A stretch of 64,000 bases of DNA from Pelodera strongyloides. Taxonomy: Eukaryota; Nematoda; Chromadorea; Rhabditida; Rhabditidae. Position numbers and translations under genes: made by a program. This document shows positions 38,601 to 53,600 of the stretch, in pieces. The notes under the pieces were generated by a model. It saw only the letters and a program-made list of their open reading frames with translations, did no database searches and had not been told where the DNA came from. The first letter of the stretch is position 1. Every line of letters starts with the position of its first letter. The DNA lies in NCBI GenBank assembly GCA_036852015.1, contig JAANDG010000015.1, positions 1-64,000 of the forward strand, given 5' to 3'.

Positions 38601-41600
38601 TTCAAGCTTCGCTTCATTTGCTTGTTGTTCAATTCCCTTTTTCCAAAAAAATGATTGCATCCACCAAACCGAAGATGAACGGCAATGTTTCGAGATGATT
38701 GCTTTCTACGTAATGTACAGACATATGTATGGTGGTGTTGATCACTTTTCGCCCAACAGTTCGCACGTCTTCATGACCACGTTTTGAAATTTATGGGAGG
38801 CACTTTAGTGGGGCGATAGCAAGTTTCTGTCCCTTTTCTCCCGTTTGATCTTCCTTAACAGCGCAAGTTTTTATTATTTTCTGTGCAAGTTTAAGTAGAA
38901 ATTTGTAAATTATGGGCAGCAGTTCATGAAATATAGTGTCGTTACACATGTGCAGGAAGCAGTTTTTTTTTAAAAGAAAAATCAAAGACTCCCACATCGA
39001 GCAAAAATAACAGCCGTATAATCGGAAGCTGCTCATGATACCTCTGAATCCGAATTTTTCAACTAACAAATCATATTTGGTTCAAAGGCACTTATGTTGC
39101 CTTTCAAGTTTTTCTTAGTTGCTAATTAAGCTTAATAGTGTATAAATACGGCCTTCAGGTCTCAAAATGCTCTAAGAACGGAAATTTCTTTATTTACCCT
39201 TCGCTTACACAAGAACTGTGCAATGTGGACACAATCCCCGTTGGTCCCCGGTTATTTAGGCCCATCGATGATTAGTAAATCTTTGGTATACTTCATTCGC
39301 ATTCCTTCTTTTGGAAAGACAAAATTCAGCTCTTTGAGGAAACAGTTTGACTAAATAGATCGTCATAATGTACCTTCCACGCACACTCACGCTCCACCTC
39401 ACATCAAGTTTTGTTTGATTTATATTCGATTTTGCCGATTTAATCCTATTATAATATTGATTGGTTCAAATAGTCACTATCAACAACAGTGACTGTTGAT
39501 GGTAACCTGTAACATTCATTTTAGTTTATCTTTAGATTTCAACAGTGTTCCTGTGTGTAATGGTGTTGATCACATTTACCCCTCTCATAGTTTTTAGTTC
39601 AGGTCCTGGATAAATCCTCACATCAAACGATCAATGCTTTTTATAGTTAAGCTTGTCACCGCCTAAGAAACTGCGCGAAAAACTGTTGGCTTTGTTCCAC
39701 TATTGGCATATGTTTGCAACGGAAAGAGTTGAATCTTTGTTTCTAATTGTGGCGTGTGCCAGTGCAAAATTTGTTCGCTTGTTGTGTCGAACAGTTGCCC
39801 TCTTGCGTTTTATTCCTATTATTTCTTGAAAAGAGCAATTCGCCCCTTACAATTAATATTAATGCGTATCCACTCGATTGCTCGCGCTTAACAATTGCTT
39901 AACCAGTTAGAAAAGAATTGAATTATTTTCGTGATTGGCTGATTATTGTTTGAATGTTGGCTATGACTTGTAGTATATAAACACGAAAGAATATAAAAGA
40001 AGATAGCAAAAGTAAGTGATATTTCCTGTAGAAAGGCACTTGACACTTTGTTAACATTGCTTGTCAACAAACCCTCGAATGATTTAGCGAATGCTGCAAA
40101 CCATTCAAGATTGCGCACACATTTCCTGTAAGAGGATAATGCTCGTGCTTTAAAATAGGGTATTCATATATCTTCTTATACTAGTGTTTCTATTAATCGG
40201 ATCTGTCTAATAACTTTTTTTTTCCAAAAAATCAATGTCAGTTTACAACAAAATTGGAAATGATTCAAGATTCAACCCCACTTATATGCTATTGTTGTGT
40301 CTCTCGCAACCATCCATCCGTTTCGGGAAATTTGTTTGTTGCCGAGCGGCCGCATTATTACTCTTCATTGGAATCAATCTTCTGCACCATTTAGAATTCC
40401 GTTATACAAAGGCAACCTAACGTATTATGTCATGTAAACGGTCGTACTATGCAGAAATTCGCTATCACGATCCTATGTTTCATAAATTTGCATGTCATGC
40501 ATGTAGTGTTTCTCAAGGCCGAACTCATTATAGCCCGCTCGAGGTCCTCCGGCAGGTTCAGAGCCCTCACAATGCATCGTTAAACTTCAGCCGACGCGTA
40601 GCCCCTCCGCGTGTAATTCATAGCGCGCCCGAACACTGAAAAATACACGAGCGAACACCACTTACGGTGCATATATGTATATCCCCAACAAGTTTCATGA
40701 ATTATTCATCGATCGGGTGCGAATTTTTATAGTCATTTTCGTCAGTTGTATTTTGCCATTAAAACAAAAATGTGTATTTTTGTCAACCATTGGTCATTCA
40801 GACTTTATCGTAGCTTCACGTCGGTTTAATAATGCATGAATGGTGCTATTAAGCCTAACGATTGGTCGCAAATTCATTTTTTTCCCTCGATCTCCATGTG
40901 CGTAATTTTATTTTCAATACCTAGAAGATGTGTGGAATCGTGCGCAGCGCCATTTTTCAGACACGTGGTGCCGCTAGTTTATATGTTTAATAGCAATTGC
41001 TTAATAGCAATTGCTCTTTCTATATGTATGGAAAATATAATTACGACTATGCGCAAATTCTCGGACAAACGCATGCAGCCATTCAGTTACTTGTTTGGCC
41101 TGTCCCTCTAAGAATCCGGAACGCGTCTTGCACATGTATATTTGGTCAATCCCTTTCGCGGCAACATTCCTTAATAAGAATGTTTACGCTGAGAACACTT
41201 CCTGAACCTAGCAGTTATATTTTCGAAACTATTAAATGTAATATTTGCATGACAACTATATGTATATACCTAACATGGACATATTCCTCATAGACTCGGT
41301 ATCATACCATGTGTCTGCAATCCGCTATACTTTTTCGCGTGTCATTTCGGAAAAAGCGAAGTGTTCCCTCTTTTTTTATGTGTGCGGAGTGAAGTATTCC
41401 TCTCACTCACTTTTTTGGACTTGGGCAACCAAGTGGAGAATTTAGAAGCATTTGTGGACAATTGTTTTAGTAAATCTTTTTCTCTTTCAAAAGTATTGTA
41501 GTTATTCGAAATTTCGACTAAAAAGACTCATATTTAGTGAAGCGTGTTATATCCTATACTACATGAAATTCTATACAATTTTGTAGGTACGTTTAGAAAT

Positions 41601-44600
41601 TCTGCATTGATAGTTCAATTTTTTTATTTGCGGTCTAATATAAGCCGTTACTCAATTTCCTGAAGAAATCCCCCACATTGCAGCGTACACTTGTGCAACC
41701 CCACTGGGATGTGCCTGCCGGGCCCAGTTTTTGCAACCAATTTAGATACTTTAGCTGAGAGCCGAGGAAACCCACAGGCACATGTTGTTAAAGCCCATTG
41801 CATTATGCATAACATACGCATATACTAATGCAGGTAGCCTCGCTTTTCTAAGCAGGAAATTTGCTGCGTTGTCATTATCTGTTGTTCGAACTGTCTACTC
41901 CGTCTGCTTCAGTCTGACTGAGACCCCAAGTGCTCAGTGTTCATAGACCCAAGCTCTCAAAAGAACTCGTACATTTTACAAATAGCCGACATTCATTTGT
42001 AAACATAGTCTTCCAACTACATATTTTTGTTTGGTCAATTCTTGTACTACGCCCACTCACACCAATTTGCGACCGAATTGTAGCTAATAAGCTTATTGTA
42101 TAGAATTGCAGTGCGATGCCATTATGGGCCTCATGGCCCTGGTTTATCGTCCTCTGGATTTGGGGTAAACTTCTAAATATCTATATTTGGTTGTGTGAAC
42201 CTTACCCGAGAACAACACAGGGAGAATCCATCGACCAACGGATACCATTCTTAGAAAGTACAGGTAAGTAATTTATTAATGTGAGTTAATTATTTTAATG
42301 TTTATCAATATCTCTCAATTCTATAATATCCATATATGTGACTTCCCTCTTTGTTTTCGTATATAAGACTTTGCAGTGTTCCTATCTTTTGCAGCAAACC
42401 ACCTGAAAAAGAAACTATATCTCAATGCAGTTTCGATAATCGCCCCAAATTTCTCCCTTGAATCCTAAGTAGGTACAATTCTATGAGTTGCCCCCATTTT
42501 TGGAGGCGCGAGTTTTCTTATTTGTAAACTAGGTAACCCGTACAGATGTCACATACACCTTATTTTTGCTGTAATGACCATCCCGTGAACTTTTGAAAGG
42601 GCGAAGACTAATGAAATTTTTACAAGCCCTTGCCAAGGAATGCCGAATGTGAGATGGAGATGAGAGACTTATGTCCCTTTCTTCAGAAAAGCTTTTGATA
42701 TAATTGTCGGAAAGCCCGGCTCGGCTTTTGAGGGCCATTTGTTTGCACATTCCTGTAACTGCCGACACTCTTGCTTTCCCCAGCCTGCCAGCCTCGTGCA
42801 ATTCACCTATGACAATGGTATCGAACAAGCCGATCAATAAGAGCTACCGTTCCGAAATGCTGTCATTAGGCATGGAACAAGCCGATCGGTATGTTAGAGT
42901 ATAAGTTCTCCTTTATACAAATTAAGCAAGTGGAGCATCCACAGAATTATGTACTAAGTGAAGCATCCACAGAAGTTTAAAAACTGTTGAATAGAGCAAG
43001 CAAACGCTTCGTGGAGTCTATCGGATCGCGACATTGAGCATGAGGTCCTCAATTTGTTGTACTTCTTTGTCTCTTTATCTCTATACTTCGCTCAAAAGAA
43101 CATGAAATGAAACTCAGTGGAAGCGTTAAATGTAAGCGCAAAGGTACCAAGATCAACGGAATTGCAGAAATAAAGGGGGCAAAAACTGGTAGTTAGGTGT
43201 ATAATTTTTGATCGAATTCTATAAGCGCCAGCTAGTCGCAGAATCGACATTTCAGCTTACTTTACGTATATGGTTATTGAAACCGGTTGGACATTGGCGA
43301 CACGTAACATAGCTGATCTCGTTGCAAAACATTTTCCAAATAATGTCAACTTTTACTGCCATCACAAGTTTCACATATAATGTCGTTTTCAAGACAGATA
43401 ACGGTAAAATTTTACATTCTTCCGATTTATCCAATGAAAACAATTGTTTAGTATGACGTCCTCGTTAACAATTAGAGTGCACTCATTGTCGTAATTGATA
43501 TCAGGTTTATGTAGCGTTCGTTGCTGTTTGTTCTACTTGAAGTGATCAGCTGAATACAATCATCATCTCACTCACGTCTTGTTTGTTCCACCGTTGTTTG
43601 TCGTCAGACACCAGATAAACAAGTTGAAGTCGGCATTAGTTATAACTATCGAATAATTATTCGAACTAGGCGTTTATCGGAATACGCATTTCTGATACTT
43701 GATTTGATACGGAAGTCCCAGGACGCTTCCCCGGATAGCACAAGTCATATGGTATATATGGAGTGGACGGCATGACGGTTTCTTCCTGAATGACCGTGAC
43801 GGTAGATCGTTATCTCGCATGCATAACTCACGTAGTTACTAGATTGTGCCCGTAATTACCGCTTAGTACTCCCATAAGTTCACGGCTAATGCAGTCAGCA
43901 GAAATAAAACAAATAGTATGGATATGGAATATTGGAATGTATCACATTATGATAAATAGACTGAAGAGGTTACGAAGTGGGTTTACATTAATTTCTAATT
44001 ATTGAACTTGAGCAAAAGCTTTCTGATGTACGTAGTTAATTTAATTCCGACAATTTTGTTTTCTACATACATTTGATCGGTTACTGCCCAAACTGAGCAT
44101 ATCAATATCCCCATCCATAAGACAGTATCATTTTGCATTAATGCTGCTGTGCTCTTAATTTCGGTCAGCGATTCTTAGTTTTCATTTCTCTTGCACTGAT
44201 TCTGATAATCAAAACCTCCGCCACTTACCATATCTCTATTAGTTCCTTTTCATTTCAAATATTGGGAAACCGGAACGATCTGTAGTGTGCTTTCGTCCTA
44301 ACCAATCCGGCAAATACCCCGGCTATGGTGCAGCATTCTGTCCGGGTGAAAGCTCTTTTTGCGCGCCGTATCGGAGGTATGCGTTTGCCGCCATAATTAA
44401 GGATTAGCACCGGAGGATGGCTAACTCCCACACTATTCAAAACCCCCTCAACTGTCGTTCAACGGCAAAACACACCTCACGAGAACCACGAGAACTAAAG
44501 CACTAGGCTTTCTTGATTACCCATTAGCATCTTAGTGCGGAGATGTGAGGACGAACATATTAGGATGTTTCCCAAAACAGGGACCGGATTGGAAACTCTC

Positions 44601-47600
44601 ACTCTCTGTTTGGACTGCGTATCAGTGACCTTGTTTGCCGAGTCTAAAGAAGGATGCGACTAGCATATGTACTGTGTTAGTTAGCACATCATCATCAACA
44701 TAGCACATAGTAGAGAAGCTGGAAATAATATGTCTTCAGCTAACCTCATAACAGGGCATTGAATTTATAAGCTACAACTGAACGCATTGATATATTTAAA
44801 AGGAATTAGATTTCTCATACTTGTTCGGATGTATTCGAGAACATGAGTTTTTGCATTGTTTCGGTCTCTTACTGGATGAGCACTCAGGTTGTCCCCTACT
44901 AGAGCTAGTAGTAGGTTCAGGTCATGGTCATTACACGCAAAATGTGTAGCGGTTAGAGATAAAAAGATGTACTGGTCAGAGATAAAATGAATACATGAAT
45001 TTCGAGCATATTCCTCCCCTCACGTAATACCACAGCGGCATGTTTATTGGCAACTGCACGTGCAGTTGTACTTCTTAATTCTAATGTGCATAATGCAGTG
45101 ATGACATTGGTATCTTACGGTTACTCCACCCATTCATACCAAATTTATTTGAAAAGCCGGCTGTGATGAGTAAACCATGGTGTTTCCATTCATAATACCA
45201 TCTATCAGTTGAAGCGTGATGCGACTCTTGCATTCATAATTGAACAGGGTGATGGCTGCGATAGTGTGTGATCAGAGGAAAAGTTTAACCAGATGCATTA
45301 CGAGATACAATGTATTCTGAGGAGATTCTGGGCAGACAGTCCATAGAGAATGTACCATCCAGGAGCAGGCAGACTATGGTCAACCGTGTGTGCGCGCACT
45401 ATCCCCGCCCCGCAGCCTGCAGCAAACAGGAGTCGAACCCCCGAGCACCTTCCCTTCCCCCTCCTCTCTCTCTCCCTTCCTTTTGTCGGTGGCTTTTTGT
45501 ATCAGCCGCGCAAAAACCCTCACCGCACTTTTTGCATCTAATCGCTGTATCTATCGGCAAACAACTGTAATTCACAACAACCTCACCAACCAAGTGGTTG
45601 ATATACTCGTATCAAGTCCGAGAGCTTAATCCGAAAAAAAGGCTTTTATTTCTAAAGGTATTCCAAAGAAAAGTCTATGTATGCAATATTACCAGCTGCT
45701 GTCATTGTCCAACTCTGCAACTAACTGTTCCCACCGAGGGCGGATTATCTCTACTCACACCACATCCAAAGACATCTGTAAGCGCAAAGTGTTCAGGTTT
45801 CATGAACCTTGCTTTACTCTGACTAGTATTGCAACCTTGAAGCTCAGCTGCGCTTTTCAAGACTTTCTCACCTGCTTTTCCTCTGCGGGTAATTGTTTGC
45901 CTCAATAAAGGGCTGATTTGACTTTCTTATTCCCTAAGGCTCAGCCAGTTGTACAGTGTTTGCCTATAGTGTGGATCGTATCATCAATAGGAACAATTTG
46001 GGCATATGCGTCGAACGCACTCTTCTGCGTGGCATTTGCATAGCACGTATTCATTGAATGTTATTCCCGAGGAAATTATTCCGAAACCCGATTACGATGA
46101 TGACGACGCCTATTCAGATGGAATCTACGGTAAATACTTTTCCACTTGCTCGAATTATATGTTTGGAGAAGTTTTAGTCTTTTGTCTATTCGTGGGTCTA
46201 TGTTAACAGACATTCTTAGCATAATAGTATCAATTTTGATTGTTCGATTGCCCCATTTGCAAGTGAATGTTAACATGCAAACATTAGCCTTTTTCCAAGC
46301 TTTACGACCGTCGTCGCGTTCAACAAAACTATAGAAATTGCTCTTTTAACTATCATTGTCAAATGATTCCGTTATTTTCTCAGTTAACAATGGACAGTTT
46401 ACGATAGAAAACCATGTAAGCACAGCCCTCACAGTGCATCTAATGAGGTTCGTAAGAATTTTGTGGGAACATTTCCTTTAGGAGACAGCTCCTAATTACA
46501 TGACCTATATTGATTTCTTGTTTGTTTGTACATGAGGTCTGACCATAAGTACTATATATTCATTGTTGTAATATATAGTTTTCCTCGAAACCCACTCACT
46601 ATTCGGGGTCGAGGGGGATATTTGCCAGTACCGAACACCAACGAAACAAAAACCAAAATAGGTCATTTTGGTGTGACTATAAGTTCCCTTCTTTCATTCG
46701 GAGTTACAGTGTACTCTGCATGCTCCTTTTGTTTCTCGCATTTAGAATAATTACAAATGTTAACTGTCACAAAAACTAGTTTCTTTTTAAACTATAAATG
46801 ATAAATGCCGCTAACTAAGACTAATTGCTTGCTATTGTGTCACAGTGAACAGTGGGACAAATTCCTACCAGGAACTCTTATTTGGTATCAGAGTTGGAAC
46901 ATGGTATTTTCATACAAAATGTGATGAAATGCATCAACTTCATTTTTCAAAATGGATAAACTGCCTTCGAGTCATACAATCATAGCTCTTCTTCTGTAAT
47001 TACACAAAAAGTTCAATGTGTGTTAGTGGTTTCGACAGAAAAGCCAGGCTTGACGACGTGTTAGAATCGAATTCATCTTCACTTCATGGCGCGGAAATAT
47101 AGTTTTATCTATAGTGTATTTTTTTGCGAGTAACACCCGGACGGGATCTTCAAGCGGGGCATTATAGTGGAAAGGCACTTGGCATTGCTCCTTCCAACTG
47201 TCATCCTGTACACGAATTATGTTAACGTTTACCTACACCACTACATAGAAGAATTAGGTGTAAGGGTGTAAGTTTAGGCAATCAATAAACCAAAACGTAG
47301 AAATGATCTGCCTAAGAAGATGAATAGGCGAAGATAATGCAGATTAGTACGTATTTGGCAAGCCAAAAATTGAGAAATGAGAGCCTAACCTTGTTCCATC
47401 ATTTCAGACACTGCCGATGCTGAGTGTGGTCGAAAGGCTTGGAGGGCTGCCTCTCCTTCGAACGGCAGATATCTACAGGCCAGCGCGCATAACTTGATGA
47501 CATCATCGGTTCCCGCATTTCAGGTGACAACAATTTATTTCCACAATTTATTTTACGTGAGAATTTTATTCAACAATATACATTTATTATTTACTGTATA

Positions 47601-50600
47601 AAGTAGTAGGATAAATACGTAGAACTCAATTATTGACACTAGGTGAAAGACTCACTCAGTTAGGTGACTCAGAGCATTTACCGAGATAGCGCTTCAGTAC
47701 AATCTTTTTTCTTATGTCACAAGCATAGGAACAACACGCATGCACATGTGTGTTGTGGTGATAGTATTCCGTTTCAGCTTTGTTTCTTAATGTTAGATTC
47801 AATCGTCTGTGTATGTACTTCTTTGCTCTGCAGTCTACCGATTCTGCCCATAAGAACGTGTTTCAGAAGCTCCATTTTCTTTCAGTAATATATGAATTAT
47901 TAGGATAGCTTACCAAATGGTCCCCACTTCAATCAAACAATTGTTAATTCGCTAACAACTTGTAGCCAGTCGTTTGCATTTAAAAAATAAGTTCGAAGCT
48001 TATTTTGTTGTTTCCTGCTATTTATCGGATGTTACCTTGTTCTTTTATAATGTAGAGCATATGTTCGTTCTCAAAGTTGGGCAGGGTTAATCATGAGGTC
48101 ATTACATAGCTTTACTCTCTTATCAGTGACACAGGTCCATACTATCAATAAGCAGTGCACACATTTCATGTGGGAAGAGCTGTAAACATCGCACTCTATT
48201 CTATAACGCAAACCAGTTTGTCTGCTCTTGGCTATTATGTAGCGAGTATACTCTCTTACTATTCCTTTTATTCGGTGTAGCCACTATATGCTGTAAAAAC
48301 TGTTATTTATATTTGGTTTTCTTTCCAAAAACTGATCTCATTCTACTGAAATGGCAGAAATCTATTCAAATCTGACTCCTGAGCTGTCTAAGATGTTATT
48401 GGTTCGCCGGCATTCTACGTTTACTCACCGAAATCCATTCGTATTTGACAGTATTTTTGAGGAGGTATGCAAATCAGTTACAGAAGGAATATTACGCTTT
48501 ATTTTTAAATAATTTTTCGACAAATCGCACACGTTTAGATCACACATAGTTTTCCCTCGAAGCAATGTTGACCCTGAATAGACCCCAAAGAGCGTTTCCC
48601 ACTGAGGTGTCCGTTCAAAAACACCAGTGAAGTATATTCCGGGGAATACGTCCTATAATAGCATTCACTTTCCCATGGTCAAGGATCGCCGCAAAGAAGT
48701 TCACAGAAACCCGGCATCACTCTCTCTTAACTGAGAAAAAACACCTGAATTGCGTCGGCGATTTCATTTCCCACATCAGAATATATCTTGCACACATATA
48801 TCACCAACAACGGAGCGAGAACTATCAGACAAATAGTCTCTGATGTATGTTTTTTATATTAATTTTACTGTTTCCAGGAGGGACCAGGAGTTGCCATTTA
48901 CGATGATTGTCAGACGGCACCACAGAAAATAGCAGTGAGTTTACAGATTGAGGCTGATGGAACCTGTGAGAGTCTTCATAAAAAAGTGTGTTTGATAGTT
49001 TACGTGCTAGTGAATAACCTTCCGATCATTAATAAGGATCTTCGTTTCTTCAGAACTTTCTCTCGCGACCATTTCGCAGTGGCAATCCATTGAAACGAAC
49101 CAAAAGTGTCTCAAAATTGGAGCAGAGAAGGAGAGACGACAGAGAGGCAGAATTGTGGGTTCTTTGAATTGGCATCATGCATCAACTGATGCTGAATTTA
49201 TTCGGTAGGAAAGACCTCTCTGAAAACATACTTACACCAGTTAAATTTAAAAAAAAACGTTGTCTATGATTATGTACCTTCAACTACGAGTTATGGCTGG
49301 TGGTTTCCGGACTGCGAGCAACTTCATTTTGTTTATTTTGTCTACACTAATTCATAGTATCCATAGATTTTCACGTATTTAATTATCAATACAAGTTAGC
49401 TTTCAATTGCCAAGATCATTTGCACATGCATAGAAATAGAACATGTGTCTGTTTATTTTCTTCCTTTGCTACAGTCTAGAGTCTAGAGTCTAGCAGTGCA
49501 GACTCAGTAAACTAGCATATTTCAAGGCGAAGTGACATAAATATCAGTCTAACACGGACACTTTCAAATAATTTTCGGATTAAAACCAACACATTGATAT
49601 CATTCCACCTCTTAGATCAAATTTCGAATTCCCTATTGTTTCAACACGGCTACGACCTTTTACTATCCATTACGCGGCAGGTTGCGCCAGATGTCACTGT
49701 TACAGTAACACCAGACACACCATTCTTCTTCCAAGTTATTCGATTCCCCTTCGCACTAACAACTTATCGACTCCGTCTCCAATATTTTTGAACTCGATAG
49801 TTCAAACAACTCAGCATTTTAGCTTTACAATCAAGGATGGTGACCTTTTCTGCCTATAATGCACGAAGATTGCTCTGTGCTTGCTTTATGTAGAAACACC
49901 CTAGCCCTAGCTAATGAAATATTTTGACGATTTTATATTTCGCTGTCCCTCACTCTCTCTCTCACACACCAGAATTGCCGCATATGCAAATTAAGACCTG
50001 ACAATTAATCATTCCCTAGCACTGATATAAAGATAACCGAGAGAAGATTTAGATAACCAAAACGGGAAATAAGACATTTAGCGGAGAATCAAGTTGTCCA
50101 CGATCACTTTATGCCCTTTTATATTTACACAAGGAAGTCATCGCAGACATTTTTATCGCTACTGAAAAATCAATCTTGATTTGTTAGCTGCTTTCCTATC
50201 AAATTAGTTTTCTCATTTACCAGTTTTCTGCAATAATACGTACGAAAGGCGCGAACCCAAATTTGAACCGGCACTGTGTTTTGACCATACAACTTCAGGA
50301 TCATTTTGCTTTTTACGTCAATTCTAAGCTTTACATATTAGGTTAGTAATTTTATCTGTCACATAAGTTGTGCAACACCGTACTAAAACTTGTTTGTAGT
50401 TCTATATTTAGCAGCAACCGGCAAATAAAATATCACTCTTACTAACTGGCAATCGATAGCAAAAAAAAGTAGAGTGAAAGTGTGCACACTTGAATCATAT
50501 TTGTTACGTATTATTATGATTTCCCGACAACATCGAATAATACACAACATGTCGCAGCTGACAAAAAGCAAACATTTATCGTGCACAATTCCAGGCGACT

Positions 50601-53600
50601 ATAGTCCGAGTAAGAAAAGCCAGTGTTTACAAAAAACGTCTGCCGTTCACTTGCTCCCTTACGATACTTTCTTTGAGAAACTAAGAGAGCAGCAACTTGA
50701 TTTTTTCTTTTAATATATGGGTAACTACTATGTAGCTAGCTTCCTTTCGTTTATGTTGAATCAGTTGTAAAAAATGTTCATAGTCAGCTAATATAGTTCG
50801 AAAAATCCATTATTTAAAGTTGGATACACGTATTTGATGGTGTGTTGCGAGCTTGTACAGCCATACAAGAAACAACGTCCAGATCAATCAATAATTGAAG
50901 ATGACCGAAAAGCTCGGCTGTATATTTGAGATGTGACCTCCTCTCAGCTCTTTTTCACCCACTCTTTCTTGTTAACAAGTGTGGATTGGCATCTTGTGCC
51001 ACTGTGAGGATATAGGAATGTACACCCCTTCGAACATAACCTCCTATCCATCACTATATGGTGAAGTGAGCAGCGGATCCCCTTGTTATTTCCTTTATTT
51101 CCATTATTTTAGTTCATGTAGTTTCAGAAACTAGTAACTAAAAAAGAATCCCTGCTCCAGTTTCATTAGTTGTTTCTGTCTCCGCCTGAGATTAATAATG
51201 ATATGTCAAAGTCACGGACACCACAATATGACACTGTTTCAGTTGAGTACAAGTGTTATTCGACGTAGTCGATCTTATTGCCCCAAGCATAGTACAAGTT
51301 TTTTTTTGTAACGCGCATCGGCATAATGCTCCGATAAATGAGCGACGAACAATCCCTTGTTGTACTGTCTACAGAGACTTCAGAATTTTATTGTCTTATT
51401 ATTCCACTTTCAATAACTAGTCACTTATTTAATGGGAGTTATTCGATTAATAGAAGACGTTAATAGAATAAAAGCAAGTTGCCGAACGCATACTTTCAAT
51501 TTTTATCAAACGAAACAATGTTTACTTTGTCACTGATTCCACAATCAGGAGTCGTGAAAATGAAATATATCAATGGGAACGAAATACAACATTTTTGGCA
51601 CTCCTCAAATAACGAACTTATTGTTCTGTTTCGGCGTTTATCACATCGTCCGAAAGTTTATGTCGACATATCCAACTACAACAAGTCCAAGCTTACGCAT
51701 CATCTTTGAAAGTCCAGTTTCATTCCAACTTCATTCAACTTTTGTTTTTATTTGGTCGATCTTTTATTGAAATCGTTATGATTCTCTTGCTTGCCAGTTT
51801 TGTAAAATGTCCTCTTCGTTGGATGAAAACAATTCTCCTGATGAATATGCGATCTCCCCACTAAGGAGAAAATCAAAACTGGTGAGAGGACGGAAAGTAT
51901 TCCACACAAAACGACGGTGAGTTTGAAATCCTAAACTAGGAATAACAATTTATTTTGACCGGGTCCTGAATAAAGTTGCGGATTTTCGTTCAGTTCAATA
52001 CGGATTATCTGGATGCTGTGAAAGGGTGATTTTGGATCTCCTTATGCGCAAATCTTAGAATAAACCCTGGAAGGGGATTTGACTCGATGATGCCACTATA
52101 AATAAATGTCCGTGCAAGATCCTTCAATCCTGATTTGCCTCGCTCCCTTTTCGCTGAGCGGTATTTTACCCAACATCAGGTTTTCGTACACATAACTGGA
52201 CCCACATTTTGCCACCCATTGACGCTTATACGTAGTAAAGAGAGTATAAGTTTCAGAAACAGAATATGCTTTCTCTTCATATAATAGACATGCCCAGAGC
52301 TCTTTTCTTGTGGCCGACGGTAGACCTTTTTGCCGAATTCTCCTCCTTACTTTCGATGTTGATAGTTGGCGCGATTTCCAAAGATTCTTTAAGTTTAACA
52401 AAATAGGTTGATCCGTCTCTTTTCGTCTTCTTAGACATTTCGCGCAGCAGCAGTGATGTGCCCCTTTCGGCTATAAACGCGCATAATTCGGTTGGCGATC
52501 CAGACAGTGAAAGAAAGTCCTTCCTCATCCTCCTTTCGCTCACTTAAGCAGCCGACGTCCATTCCCCCACAAACGATTACCTCCATCCTCCCAAAGAATA
52601 CATCCAAAACACTGTTTTGTAAAACTTTGCCTATTTTATTACTTCATTACCAAATTCACGAGAAGCACTATTTTTTTCTGCTTACGTGCCTCAACTGATA
52701 TTATTCTCGTGGAGACTGAATTTCTGTCTGATAAACTTGCTGCGTACCATAAGCTGTTGGAATGTTACTCTAACTGCACCAAGTGTTTATTCTTGCCTAT
52801 CGGGTACTGATGATGCGAGATCAGAAGTAAAAGAATGAAGTTTTTCTGCGGATCCTACGCTGTGAACTCCGATGACGATTAGTGAGTAATTAGGGCAATT
52901 GCAATTCAAACGGGAATATCACCAGCGATTGTAGTAACAACGTACCACATAAAGATGCGTACTATTCATTACTTTTGGCATTTTTTTTTAGCACGATCGC
53001 TTCTCGTGGCCACAACGATGCACAAAGATCGCAGGAAAATATATGTGCTCCACCTGTGGCATTGCAACGCACGAATATGTATTTCAACCCACAACAGGAG
53101 CAGAGTACTCTCAGGTATTATTGGAAAACATCTGTCAAGATTTGCCTTTCGAATCGGATTATCTTTCTCTGGCCGCTTAAATAACTTCTGAGTGCATGAA
53201 CAAACCAGACAATCATCAATGTGTTAAATCCCACTCGTGTGTACGTCAATGGTTGTTTTATCTGAACAATTTCAAGTGGGGGTTCAACGGGTCTTGCGTA
53301 AACTGCATTCTTTTTTGACCACAGTGTACACAAGTAAGTAGACAGGCGACAAATTTTAAACGTTGACAAACCTACAAAAGCATGAATAGATCAATGCTGA
53401 TTTGCCTCACAGAACATAACTTCTTACACAATTTTATTAAGTCACACAAAGGAAAGTGCTTATTTGTCAAGTATGCGAGTGTCATAATCCAATATATATA
53501 CCATCGAAGAAGCAGTTACGCGGTGTGGTTGCTTCTAGTCGCTATTATCATATTTCCGTCTTTGGTTTAGGTCAAGCAGATCGCACGAAAGCCTTCTCGG

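Noticed and set aside
43107..43131. Mini first exon MKLSGSVK with donor in phase 1
   Set aside because: Too short to separate from chance in an intron this long.
45400..45445. tRNA gene on minus strand (perfect box B GGTTCGACTCC)
   Set aside because: T stem does not pair and no box A or acceptor stem is present.
45681..45888. 75-codon plus frame with a phase 1 donor before gap-2 exon 47408
   Set aside because: No trans-splice acceptor, no protein-like pattern, and the phase match has a one in three chance.
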